In this document: positions 34,011 through 46,860 of the stretch, one piece after another
Layout: the number at the start of each line of letters is the position of its first letter
Numbering within the stretch: position 1 is the first letter of the stretch
DNA from: Isoetes taiwanensis
Taxonomy: Eukaryota > Streptophyta > Lycopodiopsida > Isoetales > Isoetaceae
NCBI GenBank assembly: GCA_021234155.1
Contig: JAJEKV010000090.1
Location: forward strand, 2,968,479 to 3,032,478
DNA: 64,000 nt
Direction of reading: 5' to 3'
The notes under the pieces: model-generated
What the model was told of the DNA's origin: nothing
Database searches by the model: none
The model's input: the letters and a program-made list of their open reading frames with translations, nothing else
Position numbers and translations under genes: made by a program

Positions 34011-35040
34011 AAATTGAATTGAATTGAACTAATTTTTATCATCCATGGAGACCAATTGGCCTATGAGACCCAATTAAAGGATAGAGCACGCATATTACTG
34101 CTAGGACTAAAAAATCCCCATCCCCAAGGGTTTTCGGGGAAAAAAACTGTGGCAGTAATTAATGATAACTTATGATATTTTAATCTTTGTGGTGTGTTTG
34201 AGGACATAACTGAGTACGTGCATCCATGATGTTTTGAAGAAAAGATCCTAACAAACCCACTGAGGTTGTATCCATAAGCACATGAAGCGGCTGGTTAGGC
34301 AAAATGAACTCAGTATATTGGGCTCGGATGTGATTGAATGTTGGGCATTGTTGCCATGTGTGGCATTCGTCCTCCATAACACCATAGTGGTGACATTGAT
34401 AGGTCTATCCTCGGATGCGTCTCGAGCCCATCTGCCTATCAATTTGCAGGCGATGTGCACCTGTGCAAATTGACGCTAGCAACCTGCACTTTTTCAGTGA
34501 CAAATGTGTATGCATATAGTGTTGTGGAACCCCTGTGAACATTGGGTTGGCTTGGAGCTGGTAGTATGATGCCTTAACCTGTTCCAGGGCACTAGCATCC
34601 CCAAGCTTACTGATGAAGCACGCATTGAGGTATTGCCGCAAGTTATGAAGGTCCTCTTTTGTGCCCTTGCACATTCCATCGGGAAAACCACGAAGTTTCT
34701 CTCTCCTTCCAACAGGCTTTGAGGCATTGCGGATCCATATGGCTATTGTATAAGCTAGTTCAGAGGGACAATCATTGACCATACCAACTACCTTCTGGAA
34801 GTATATAATGTGGCAGTTGAGTGATGCCCACTGTAAAGTAAGAAATCTGTCTCTTGCAAAGGATCTGCTAGGGAACTGCGAATATTATCCAAGTGCCTGA
34901 GCTAGAACGATCTTCTGTACCTGTTTCAGTTCATCCAAGTAATCTAGGATATTATCAGATCCTAGACTTCGACCCTGTATAAAGGAATGGGTTCCATTAA
35001 GGCCCTGAACACGTGTGATAGATTAGCCCAGTCATATAGT
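34011..35040 (-). pseudogene. LINE ORF2 C-terminal remnant with (CAATT)n tail
   Basis: Read leftward from about 35040: NGTHSFIQGRSLGSDNILDY, then WASLNCHIIYFQKVVGM, then 34782-34405 ending CRLLASICTGAHRLQIDRQM. After one in-frame TAG (34407-34405) the same frame continues as YQCHHYGVMEDECHTWQQC, PTFNHIRAQYTEFILPNQP. The Cys/His pattern CH..C followed by P.F.HIR.QY is the LINE C-terminal zinc finger. The 3' end carries the family motif and a CAATT tail (34029-34011). The RT core is absent, so the copy is 5'-truncated. Confidence 0.65.
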
Positions 35041-36204
35041 TCAACAAAGAAGCTCATTATTTGATGGTGAAGAGCTCTGCAAATGCCGCTTTTGTGGGGG
35101 GCATTATAGAATCACATATATGTTCTTGATTAGAGGATTCCTGCACCACTTTGCCTTTTGCAGAATGTTTTGTTCTATTGGCAAATAATGTCTGGCTGCG
35201 AATAATTTCTGGAAAAATGAAAAGTTTGGCATCATGGTGCCTTAAGGAGCTTGATTCTAAAATGAATTATGGCCTATGATGTATTTTGAGTAAAAGAATT
35301 GGATGGAACTTATAGAGAAGCTAAAACTTAGATTTTAGGAATTGGATTAGTTCTTTAAAAACTTCAGTTCAGTGGCTAAAAGGAATGTCCTATATATGAT
35401 TGATTTGCTATTGCAATCCTCATGGCATTGGCAATAGATGCTAAGAATTGGGGTTTACTTGTACAGCTTTTGTGAAGCGTGCTCTTGCCTGATTAAATTT
35501 TTTTGCCTAGGCTTCAAGGAGTACTAGAGTGATATATGTACTCATTGGGCTGGCAGAGCTTAAGCCCTTTGTTAAGTAAAGCCTTTGCTTTTCTAGTATT
35601 ATTATTTCGCATTTTTAGGATTGCTTAGCCATGCCATGCTGCTGCATGAGTTTTATCTACAATTATAGATGCATCAATCAGTGATATTGCTTGAACATGA
35701 TGGGATAGAGAGCAAACTCAAACTCTCGGCTTGTAAGATAGAAAGCCCCAAACAAGCATCCATCCATCTGAGAAAAGGGAAGCTAAAGAGTCCCACATAG
35801 TGCCAAATATAACCTGCACTTCGACAAATACTCTATGGACTGCCGGACTAAAGAAAACCCAGACTTAGAATAGTACTCTGTACAAGGATAGTGGGCAGAA
35901 TACAAAGTCCTCACCCAGGAACGGAACAACGCTCAAGGAATGAAAGCTTATAGGAAATGGTATGGGTTAGGAGATATGCTACGATCGAAAGGAAGCAAGA
36001 TAGAAGACATCTAATATCTCCATGTCCACTTTCTTGTCTATTTTCTAATCTGTACTAGTAATGGTGCCCAGCGTTGCTGGACATAAGTTGGGAACCTGTG
36101 TGGATGGAAACTTATTCAGCCCAGACTTCTTTTCATAGATCAATATAATAGAAACCAAGCCCAGTGTTGTTGAGCCATAAAAGATTTTTATGCATTTAAT
36201 ACCC
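35041..36204. other. No gene seen
   Basis: No protein-like frame or repeat boundary recognised. Confidence 0.4.
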
Positions 36205-37962
36205 GTCCCCTTCCCTTTGTTTTTTGCTCTATCCCGTGTTTTCCCTTTCCTCATTATCCTACACACTTTCCTTTTTCCTCCTTTTTTTCTTATTTTTCCT
36301 ACATGTCTTATTTTTCCCCTCCCTTTTTTCTTTTTTTAATCTTCCTTCTTCCTCCCCTTCCCTTTCGCCTTCCCTTTTTTCCCTTTTTCTGATAGGCTTT
36401 TTCTCTTCCCTTTTTGCCCTTCCCATTTTTCCCTTTCCATTTCCCCTTTCTTTTCTTTTCCCCTTTCTCTTTCCCTTTTCCCATGCCCTTTTTACTTCTA
36501 TTTTCCCCACCTTTTTATGTGGCCCTTTTCTCCTTTTCCCACCCTCTTCGTCTTTATCCTGCGCTCTTTTTCCCATTTCCCTCTCCCCTTTTTCTCGTGT
36601 CTTTCCCTTCCCTTCCCTTTTCATCCCTTCCCCACCTTTTCGCTTTTCTCAGTGCCCTTTTTTTCTTTCCTCCTTCCTTTTCATTTTCGCTTTCCCTTTT
36701 CCTTTTCTTATGCCTCTTTTCGTTTGCATTTCTCCACCTTTTTTATGTCCGCCTTTTTCTTTTTTCCCCATCCTCTTCCGCCTTTTCCCTCTTCCATTTT
36801 CCCCTTTTCTTTTTTTTTCCATTCCCACGCTCTTTTTCCCTTCCTTTTTTTCCCTTTTCTCACCCTTTTCCTCTTCCCTTTTTTCTCGTGCACTTTTCCC
36901 CTTTCCCTCTTCCTCTTTTTCTATTCCTTGCTCTCCACCCTTTTCCTGTTCCCCTTTTCCCCCTCCCTTTTCCTCCTTTTCCAACCATTTCCCTCTTTCT
37001 TTTTTCTCGGTACCTTTTTATCTTCTTTTTTCCCCTCTCTTTTTCTTTTCCCCTTTCCCTATCCCTTTTTCTATGCCAGTTCCCCCTTCCTTCTCCTCTT
37101 TCCTCACCTTTTCTCTCTAACCTTTTTCCTTTCTTTTTTCGATGCCCTATTTTCGCTTCCTTTTTCCTCTTTCTTCACCCTTTCCCACTTCCCCTTTTTT
37201 GCATGCCCTTTCCCTCTTCCCTTTTGCCCTTTTCCTCATGCCCTTTTTCTAGGTTCCCTTTTCTCCTTTTCATCTCCCTTTTTCTTTTTTCCTTTCCCTT
37301 TCCCTTTTTCTATGCACTTTGTGTGTCCCCTTCTTTCCACCCTTTTCCTGTTCAGCTTTTCCCCTCTCTTTTCCCACCTTTTCCTTCTTTCCCTTTTCTC
37401 GATGCTTTTTTATCTTCCTTTTTTCCCTCTTTTTTTTTTCCCCTTTCCCTTTCTCTTTTTCCATGCCATTTTCCCCTTCCCATCTCCTCTTTCCTCACCT
37501 TTTCTCTTTAACCTTTTCCCTTCCTTTTCTTGATGCTCTCTTTTTACTTCCCTTTTCCTCTTTCTTCAACCTTTCCCTCCTCCTTTTTTTTCCATGCCCT
37601 TTCCCCCTTCCATTTTGCCCTTTTTCTCATGCCCCTTTTCCAGGTCCTCTAGTCCCCTTTCCATCTCGCTTTTTCTTTTTTCCTTTCCCTTTTCCTTTAT
37701 CTATGCGCTTTGTTCGTCCCCTTCTTCCCACCCTTTTCCCTACCTTTTTTCTCCTTTTCCTACCCTTTCCTTCTTCCCCATTTTTGTTGCCCTTTTTCCC
37801 TTCCCTTTCTCCCTCTCTATTTGTATTCTTTTTTTCTTTTTTTCCATGCCATTTTTCCCTTCCCCTTTTCCCTTTCTTTGCCCTTTTTCGCTTTCCCTTT
37901 TCCCTTCCTTTTCCCCTTTTACCTGCTTTCCTCCCTTTTCCTTTTCCTTTCCCTTTAAGAGA
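36205..37962. repeat. 1.75-kb polypyrimidine tract with ~390-bp higher-order repeat
   Basis: The plus strand is almost entirely C and T (CCCTTTTCC words), punctuated by ATGCC every 40-80 bp. The blocks at 37010-37400 and 37400-37790 correspond unit by unit at an offset of about 390 bp (GATGC...CTTCACCC...TTTTTCTATGC at 37141 and 37531). The left half shows weaker periods near 230-270 bp. All long frames in it are composition artefacts. Confidence 0.85.
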
Positions 37963-38495
37963 TCAAATCATGGCTAATCATGGTAGTGGAAAGTCGTGCA
38001 TTAAATCTCGGCCTTCAGTTTCAATCAGATGATCTCAGCCATTTAAATTAGGGCTTGATCCATTCAATAGGGTATAACATTATAATATAAGATAGTGGTA
38101 GATCTTGAAGAAAGAAGATCTAACGGTGAAAACTAATGCCACGTCAGTTTTTTGATGAGGTGGAGGTGCTACGTGGATAGGTTAGAATTGCAAGAAAGGC
38201 AGTAGGCTTGGTTGGGCTGGCGTGCTAAAAATCTAAAACACAATTACACATGTTTAGATAGTTCAATGTAATCCTTTTGTTGTGCCCTTCATGTGTGCTT
38301 TAAATGAATCGAGTGATTGGACTGGTAAATAATCCGTTTTCGCATAAATACAATATGAGGAATCAAAATATCTAGAGGTATAGAAATATGATTGTTGCTT
38401 CAGATGAGTATTCACTCAACCAAGGTATAGCTATTGTGTAATTCAAAGCATATTATCTTCTTTTTGGGTCGCCCCTAAGGGGGCAAACCCTCATC
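37963..38495. other. No gene; left half of a dispersed repeat at the end
   Basis: 38465-38495 (GGGTCGCCCCTAAGGGGGC...) is the left flank of the hAT-like insertion and matches the repeat at 22620-22650 in inverse orientation. Confidence 0.45.
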
Positions 38496-39163
38496 CATGG
38501 AATAAATTACTACAACTATATTTTAGTGTAACCAAAATAGGTTTAGCTAAACTACCTTCAAATTAGGGCTAGAATTTTCTAACACTTGGCTAAACTAAAT
38601 GTTTTTCTCTATCACAGTTTCTTGCTTTTGGCTAAACTTTCACAAAATGGAAAGGCAAATGTTAGCCATCATGCTATAGTAATTTAAAGAAATCCAAGCA
38701 TTTCGGCAAAGACATTGAATTTATTTTGAATACATAAATCAAGACACAAACATACATGAACATGTTCAAAAACCTAAAAATAAAGGGACTACATTGTTCC
38801 TTTTCCTCTAATGCTTCAACTTTGTACTTGGAACAAGAAAAAGACTGAAAAAAAAGAAAAGAAAAATGTAAACCCTATTTGAAACTTCTTAAAGTTAGTA
38901 CATACATTGGTGTTGAATTTCGGGCTAATCTCTCCATTTTTCCAAGCCCACTCTATCTTAGGTTTAGCTAATCGATGTCCTGATGGATATGTTTGGAGGT
39001 AAAGGTTTGGCTATTCAACCTAAAAACTCACTTGGGCAGCAAAAAAATTGGGCTAAAATTTTCTTTTTTTTGGGCATTTTTTCCATTTACTTTAGCCGTT
39101 TTTCTTGGCAAAACTGCTACAAAATAGTCATTTGGCTAACCTTAGCCATTATTTTATTCCATG
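38496..39163. mobile_element. hAT-like non-autonomous element, 668 bp
   Basis: The ends are CATGGAATAAA and TTTATTCCATG. The flanks share CCTCATC directly at both ends (7 of an expected 8 bp, consistent with loss of one C). Inside are GGCTAAACT, TTTAGCTAA and TTGGCTAAC words. The flanks rejoin the dispersed repeat that is uninterrupted at 22555-22660, which proves insertion. Confidence 0.75.
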
Positions 39164-42100
39164 CCTCATCCATGTGGATTTGTGGCATATTCTAGGTATA
39201 TGCCCGAAATATGCCAACAACCGCTCCAAATCCATTATTGGCTGTAAACTATCAGTCACTTCTATTGCTGGACAGCCACTTTGGAAACCGGCTAACTGGT
39301 GTTCTGGCGATGGTGGCTCAAGCTGTAGCTCTAGCTTCTTCCTAGGTCCTTAGCTGCACAAAGACCACTCAGCTAGCTGCACTCCTGGGTCTTTGGGCTC
39401 TGATCACGATCAATTCAAAAAGAAAAGGGTCAAAGAGTTTTCCTTCCAGTAGAGCTAATCGGCCTTTGTCCTAGGCCTTTGCTCATCTCAGCATCGCAGA
39501 CATTTTTTGTGATGGGTGTAGATTTTCCCCTTTCTATCAACGCTCCAGACAATGGCAAGCAACGAGGTCAAGAAACATCAGAGCTAGGGCCTGAAGAAAA
39601 ACCATCATTTGTGTCCTCCAAGGCATTGTGACAAAGACAAGTAGTCCAGAAAGTATATCATCCAGAGCTCTTAAGCATCCAACTGAATGTGCTGATAAGT
39701 TCGCCTTACAAGCAGAATTGATCTGTTCCATTATCATGTAAGATATTGCCCTACAGTCTTATCGATGTTGGAACAGCTCAATTTTACTTCGTGCAGATTT
39801 GATGGGACAACGTTTGTGAAAATTCCTCTTTAAAACCGAATTTTATTAACCATTTCAAGTATCTTTACAGTTGCTAAGATTGTGGACTACTAAATTAACA
39901 TGCCCATCAGACTTTGAACACTTTGGACACTTAAAATTAACATGTACATCAAACCTGGAGGTGATTGTACAGAAATTAAAGAACCTATGGTTGTCTGTGC
40001 CTATTTTGACCTAGGAGCAAACGTTTTATATAGGTGGCAACTTGCGTGCCAGCAACATGGCACATTTCAAATAGTGGAAAATAAAACTCACCATATTGTT
40101 GGAAATCAAAATATCTTCATGGCCCCAAGTGCATTTTGCAAGCAAACATGTAATGAAATAATAATATCTATTGGACTTCCTTAGAAAATACAAGTTCCAC
40201 TTTAACACAAATTCTTTCCAACAAAACCATCACTTACTATAGTTCAGTGTTGATACAAGCTGCTAGGTATTTCTTTCTACCTAGCTCCCATGATCAGAAG
40301 AGTCTTAACAGCTCATGTACGCACATATAAGAAACTCAATGTATCTAGAGATGCCACATTGTATCCCTCAACCCCCTCCCCCCCAAGGAATTATAGCAAG
40401 GTTATACAATTGCCATGTTTACAATAGGAACATAGTATATAGAGCATTAAGTCTAAGCGTCCCACTAGGTTTTCAATGACTCTTTTGGCCGATTTATTGG
40501 TCTTCCTTTTGGTGGAAATTGCCTTGGCCGTAGGATAGGGCCTTTTTTCCCCGAGGTTGAAATTCGACGATCGGATTTGCAGCGGATGGAATTAGGATGT
40601 TTACCAGAAGTCTAAAGGGTGCACACGTGGATTTGCGATTTTGGAGCTAGCAGATTTCGGTCGAAGTTGTTGGAGTGCATGCCTACATTTTTATCAGAGG
40701 TAGAAATGCTTCAAGACTCGAGTGTTGAATCAAGGGTCCTGCACATGATTAAAAGCTCAAATTATAGAGGGAAGAATGGGCCTAGCAACAAAACCCAATA
40801 AGAAATCGGCCCAGATTGCTAAGAATAAGATTGATTGGTTGATTTATGAAGCATGTTATTGAAATTAGTGTGGCCAGAGGCTTGCTTTGAATCAGGCACC
40901 AATTTGGAATTAGTCTTGCTGAGGTTTTCTTGATTTTCGATGTCTGGATCAGGCCCTGATTTGCTTTGGTTCTACGTGGCGGATTAGGAACTTAGATTTG
41001 CGCACTGATTATTTGCTCATTGCTCAGTTCTTTGTTTCTGTGACTCATGTTTTTCAAAGCCTCATATTCTGCCTAAATCTCATCCATTTTGGCAGAGCTG
41101 CACTTGCAGCGAATCTTTTCTTCGAATCCATGCCAGCGGAGCTGCACTTGCAGCGGATCTTCTCTTCTCTCCTTCCCTGGATTGGAACAAGCAGTGCTGC
41201 CTTGGGTGTATATTGCCATGTGTACGACCAAGTTTTTTTTGTTGCATCCAGTGGTTGGAAATCAACGGTGGTTTTTTTCTTGAATTTTTTGGTATAGCGA
41301 TTAGGATGGTATAGGGATGAACGCGAAGGGGTGTACAGATGCATTCAAACATGAGGCACACAAGGAAATAGACTAATGCTAATGATCTTCTCTTTTATTT
41401 TAGAAGGGCTTTGGTTTCTGAGCCTGGAACGCCGCATGTAACGCCGCATGCGACGTTCTCTCTTGCCCCTTGTGGGACACCAATGCTAATTTTGAATCTG
41501 ACCACCCATTTCTTTCCTCCTTGCATTCATGTGGCCGAAATTCGAGCTTGAGGTTTTCATTCCCTGTAGTCTACGTTTTAGCGCTTCAGACTCTACATCT
41601 ATGCTCCACAAGTTTTTGAGTTGGGACGGATCCGCATTTCATTTAGGGTCTCTTCAATAACTTCGTCTCTTCTCTTCAATAATTTCTTTGTTTTCCAAAT
41701 CTAACCCTAATTTTGCAGGGCCTGCTCATTAATAAATTGGGGTCATTGGTTTTCTAATGGGAACAGGAGCAGCATCACATAGTACTTCTTGCCGTTTGTA
41801 TTAAAAAATGCATTAAAATTCTAAGAGCCTTTGTGGTTATGAAATGCAGAATCATCACTCTTCTTCTTGGCATTCTTTTGCAAACAGTTAGTTCCTTAGA
41901 AAAAGCTTGGCCACAGGTTTTTTGCTTTATGTAAGGTGATCCATCATTTCTTTTCTTTTCCAGGATTTTCCAGGCCAATGTATGTTATGAGAGGCTTGGT
42001 TTTAACATGATGGTGTCGTGTTATTGCAAGTACCATTATGTTGTTTGTGCTGCATCAAATTTTGCATTCTTTTCAATGCTATTGCATTAATAGCTAAGTC

Positions 42101-42605
42101 TATCATACAGGGAACATTTACAATCATTTGTGCTTCGATTTTGGAGAAGTATTTCTCCCCTTTCCCATGGGGTTTTGTTGTGCATGATCTGGACTATGAA
42201 TTGTACCAGAGATTTGCTGTAAATCAGAGATTTTGAAACATTTTTGTCTCCAGCGTTGCTATAGAATGAACTCCTAGCAAGAACACAACCTTCTCTTCCT
42301 CTGAAGCTATCTGTTATACTTCAAAAGACTAAACTAAAGGTTTAGAAAGTAGCAGAGCCAAAACAAGAGCCTCTTGATGAATCTGTTCTTCTTCTTTGGC
42401 TTAGGCTGTAAGCTTTTTGTAGCGCTGCAGCAAACTTTGAGTTCAGAGGGTTTGTATATGCCAGAGCATTCATTTCTCTTCTCGCATGGGAAATTAGACT
42501 GCATATTCACTATAATATCATAGAGTAAGTAGGCATTTTGAATTTGTTCATGTTGATATCTTTATAGATTGCAAAGGCTCATTCTTTCTTACTTTGTTTG
42601 CAGAT
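39164..42605. other. No gene supported
   Basis: Contains a tandem duplication of GAGCTGCACTTGCAGCG (41094-41111 and 41139-41156) and C-runs near 40375. No exons or element ends recognised. Confidence 0.4.
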
Positions 42606-43401
42606 GAGGGAAAATTTTAAAGGACCTATAATTTTGTATAAGTATAATGAATTGGCCATTCCTTGTAAAATATGCCCCCAAAAGCGTAGCCTGAACTGGC
42701 CATTTTTCCTATTTTTTTCTAATGTGGCTGCAATCCAATTGGCGATTTTTGAACCAAATATCTAATAATGTGTAGCTCAAATGACAATTTTTATCCAGAT
42801 TCTTATTAAATATAGAGCTAGTTGCCCAAACATAAAGAAGTCGCTACCCTATATAAATGTGTTTAAATTACATGTTATACGAATTTGAATTCATACCCCA
42901 TGTATTTCAATAATGCACATATTGCTGGTAAGGAGAATCAGAAATTGGATGCCGGAGTCTTCGTAAAGAGGATTGAAAAGTGCCTCGACATTTGATTTTC
43001 CAAAAGAGCGGGATTATTCTTAGTTGGTAGATATATTTAGGAATAAAAACTTCTAATAATGTTGGCTCCCCATAAGTGACGAATTTATGAGAGGGCCTCT
43101 TAATGAGTTAAGATTTGGCTAACTTACGGCATTACAGGATTTGGTAAGTGGCCTAAATGGCCATTCCATAAGCATATCTAGTTCTCACTTGGGACTAGAT
43201 TGGCCCCAAAGTCGATACTGCTCGAATTAGCGAACATCTAATTGGCCATTCTAATGTCGTAATAAGCAATAAAGTGCCACAAAATGGCGAATCTGCAGGT
43301 AGTCCATAGGTAAGGCATCCTACTCAAGCCGGCCGTCGCATTTTGCCTGAACCTGTAATTTGTGGCCAAATGGCCCGCCGGGGCCACTAAAATTTTCGTT
43401 G
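42606..43401. mobile_element. hAT-like non-autonomous element, 796 bp
   Basis: The exact 8-bp duplication TTGCAGAT is at 42598-42605 and 43402-43409. The ends read inward as GAGGGAAAATTTTAAAGG and CAACGAAAATTTTAGTGG. Inside are GGCCATT, GGCGATTTTT and TGGCCAAATGGC words. No coding sequence. Confidence 0.75.
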
Positions 43402-43409
43402 TTGCAGAT

Positions 43410-44814
43410 ATGCGAGGCTTCTTCTATTGTTGAAATTTTTGCGCCTTAAAGCAACTCTAGGTATTCAGAGTTTAAACAAGCTTACAAATAGCCATCTTAT
43501 TTTGTATGTTTCTGATGTTCATGTCATGAATGTTTTGTACTTTTCTTTGTCTAAGGCCATTGCAAATCAAATCAGGTATTTTATTATTGTCATTTCTCCG
43601 TATGTTGTGGATCGTATCAGAATCTTCAAAATGATGTTTATTATGTTGATCAACAAATTACCAGGTTTCTCAACAAATATGGCTGTCAATGTCTAAACTC
43701 CATTCGCCAACTCCCATAGTTCTAATAAGGACATGTTGCTCAATTATTTTCTCTTTTATTCTTTATTCCTTCATTGATTATGATATGGCATTTTAGATAT
43801 GTTGCGCGCATTTTACATCCGTTAAGAAAGACCAGGATTGTATTATTTTAACCATTTCTTGCGGATTGTTTCTAGGATTTGATTCGCAACTTGAAGGCGC
43901 TTTTGCATTACTAGACTCACCAGCTTTAAATCACTTTTGCTCAGGTAATACATCTGCATGTTCCCTTATTCTAATAATCTCCTTTACATAATGCAAAAGA
44001 TGGTTTATTCCAGATTTTTTTGGTGCATTGAAATATTCTATTTGGTATTTTATTCTTGGATGTAACAACTTCTCTATTTAGGTAATAAAATAATACTTTT
44101 TGGCTTTGGCTGCATCAACTTTGACACCAGGTAAGTAAATTTGAATGAATGGGTTGTATGCTTCCATTTCTTACATTCAAATTGAATTGTAAGTGCAATT
44201 CTAGATGGGGCTCGGATGAAAAGGACAAAAACCTCCAATAGATAGGCTTCTCATTCATCTCAGCAGATTTTCTACAATGGTGGATAGTGGGTACCCACAC
44301 ACATGCGAACTACCCACGAAGAAAAATAAAGGGAATGTCCAATTATACAACTTGGACTTCATGAAATACAATGCTAATAGATGTTTGGTTTGTGTACCTG
44401 CCGAAAGCTTATCACCGGGATTAAAAAACCCCGCCCTTTCGGGTTTTCGAGGAAAAATCCTAGTGATAAGCCTTCGGCAAGGGGCTTGGACAAACGTAAG
44501 GCTGAGAATACGCTCCCAAAAAACCTACGAATGGAGAAGTCGAAGCTGTTGCCGCTTGCCAACCTGTACCTGCGCATCACCAACACTAGAACAAATGTGA
44601 CAAAACAAACCTCCCAAAGTGGAGGGGCTGATCATGCGTGCCATGCAACAACAAAACAAAAATCTTTTCAAATAGAGGGGCTGGTCACGCGTGCCAGGCG
44701 ATAAATACATTAAACAATTAAGGGGGGGAGGGTGGGTTTCAAAGAATAGAGAATAAGATACTGCTGAGAGAGAAGAGGAAGTGCCGATGAGACGTTGATG
44801 AAGATGTTGAATTT
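43410..44814. other. No gene; one strong hairpin
   Basis: 44401-44477 is an inverted repeat with 22-nt arms (CCGAAAGCTTATCAC... and its near complement) around an A- and C-rich loop. The 89-codon frame at 43427-43696 is not recognised. Confidence 0.45.
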
Positions 44815-45077
44815 GAAAAATAATTATCACAAAATCTATAGAATAGATGCCTAGCAAGGTTTTTCAATCATGTGAGCAACTTGAGTACAAATAATGGTCT
44901 AGTGGAGAGCCACAATATGGTCACTAATCTCCACTAGATCATGTACATTTTTGCAATCATTCTACAACTTCTAGATTGCAAACAATGGTATCTAATGACA
45001 ATAATATTATTGTCAATAATACATTTAACCTTTAAGTCACTGTAGCAGAATAACTATTGAACGGGCATTGACCTGAT
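44815..45077 (-). repeat. Copia 2 3' LTR, distal half
   Basis: Starts TGTTGAATTTG and matches 62386-62658 with only a few differences. It ends with GACCTGAT (45070-45077), the first copy of the insertion duplication. Confidence 0.85.
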
Positions 45078-45837
45078 GAGGATTTTTAATTGGAGGGTTT
45101 TTTTCATGTTGGCTTAGAGGGTTTTTCGTGTCATCCAATTAAAAAAAATACGGAAATAAAACGTTTGCAATTCTTCTTTCTCCTATAGAGACTGGCCAAT
45201 TTGCAGGTCTAGCAAAAGTACTTACTGTGCATGCATTAGGATACCAAGTGTGTTGTGCATTGTTAGAACAAAAATCTCACTATTAGAGTCCTGCCATTAG
45301 AGTCCAATCTTTCCTGACACCTCATTCTGCTGCCTGGCTTAGTTCTTCTTATTGCCCACTGCTAAGCTAGAACATCGTACTCATGAACAACATAGCTGAT
45401 ATCAACATAGCATTCCAATTGGTTTGTGCTTCATTTTTCGCGGATCTCCTCAACTGTGCTGGTTTGAATCCTTTCTAGAGCAATAGGCCATTTGATTTCT
45501 TCCAGAATTCAACTTGTGATCTGTGTTTCCGGTTTTCATTTCAAAAGTTGCTATGGATAGCAAGCAATGTATATACTACAAGATTACAAGCATAGAATTA
45601 ATTGCAAGTATAGAAATAACTAATATAACACTACACCATATAATATGTGTACCTCGAATCATAAGCATAACAAACCAATGTTGTCCATCCATGAGTACGT
45701 TTCACATGGTCAAAATGAACCCAACAATTTTTCAAATCACCTCTAAGTCTCCCATTCTAGACGTTGACTTTAAAACATCAGGAGGCATCTCATAAGCAAT
45801 AGTGCCATCGTAATATGTTGGAAGGCACTCAACTACT

Positions 45838-45925
45838 TGGTATTGGTGCTCCTTCAATGGGGTATTGGTATTGGTATTGGTGCTCCTTCAATGGCTAATT
45901 GGTATTGGTGCTCCTTCAATGGAGT
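45838..45925. repeat. Tandem repeat, TATTGGTGCTCCTTCAATGG three times
   Basis: Three copies of the 20-bp unit, with extra TATTGG hexamers between the first and second. Confidence 0.85.
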
Positions 45926-46190
45926 TAAAATTGCAATTTGGAACGAATGCTTTATAGGATAACTAACCTTCATCATTTAAGAACTCGTCAAAGGGCATGG
46001 ATTGTATGATGCATAGACTTCCTGCATGAGACTAAAAGGTATCACACAACCATTTCTTGTTCAACAAGCACCCAGACGAAGTAATAATCACATCTGTTGC
46101 ACTGAAGACCACAATTTGTGTATTGCATTAGCCATATTGGAAACCAAACAACGACTCAATGTGAATGCTACAATGCTTATCATTTTGGGG

Positions 46191-46250
46191 ATTCTTGATA
46201 TTTGAACGGTTCAGTTTCTTATTCTTGATATTTGAACGGTTCAGTTTCTT
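46191..46250. repeat. 30-bp direct duplication
   Basis: ATTCTTGATATTTGAACGGT plus ten further bases, twice in tandem. Confidence 0.9.
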
Positions 46251-46260
46251 ATGGTTTTTC

Positions 46261-46341
46261 ATGGGTTCATTATGGTTGAACAAAGAATGTCATTATTTGT
46301 CATAGTGGTATGATATGATGGTTCAACCATAATGAACCCAT
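46261..46341. repeat. Inverted repeat (hairpin)
   Basis: GGGTTCATTATGGTTGAAC and its exact complement, about 40 nt apart. A small foldback; no target duplication is evident. Confidence 0.85.
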
Positions 46342-46349
46342 AACACAAA

Positions 46350-46353
46350 AAAA

Positions 46354-46392
<39 letters not shown>
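46350..46392. repeat. (CA)n microsatellite
   Basis: A short poly(A) run followed by about 16 CA units. Confidence 0.95.
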
Positions 46393-46399
<7 letters not shown>

Positions 46400-46860
46400 A
46401 CGTTGAAAAAAAAAGTAGATGTGGAAATGGGGGCAATGAACGAACGAGTAAAACATGGGAGGAATAATAAATAAAATGAATAAATATGGTGAATAATAAA
46501 CATGGTACTAATATTAAGCATGGAATGGACGAATAATAAAGGAATGAATAAACCATGGGATAAGGTTTGGATAACGAACAAACAAAAAGCAAGGGACGAA
46601 AACAGACGTAAAAAGGAGCCGAAAGCAAGAGACGAAAAAGGCAAGTCTAGGGGTAAAGCAAAGACGAAAGAGGCAAGTCCATAATAAATGGGACGAGAAA
46701 AGAAAGTCTAAGGCTAATATCCTCATACAAGTGACAGGGGACAACAAATGAAGGCAACGAGCAAAGAAACGTAAAGAAAGTTGAAAATGGACAAATAAAA
46801 GTGAAACAAAAAAGAGAAAAGGGGATGCAACATTTGTGCAGACTGTGCCGAGCAAAAGAG

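Noticed and set aside
36224-38032. Long frames of up to 365 codons (Phe/Pro/Ser/Leu-rich) and antisense Lys/Glu/Arg-rich frames
   Set aside because: They are products of the C/T-only composition; overlapping frames in several phases all stay open.
43427-43696. 89-codon plus frame with hydrophobic content
   Set aside because: No recognisable family and no supporting exon signals.
44815-45077. A solo LTR of copia 2
   Set aside because: It stops exactly at the GACCTGAT duplication, and the missing half is found at 58356-58641, so it is one half of a split LTR.
46259-46644. Minus frames with CVCVCVCV runs
   Set aside because: Translation of the CA microsatellite.
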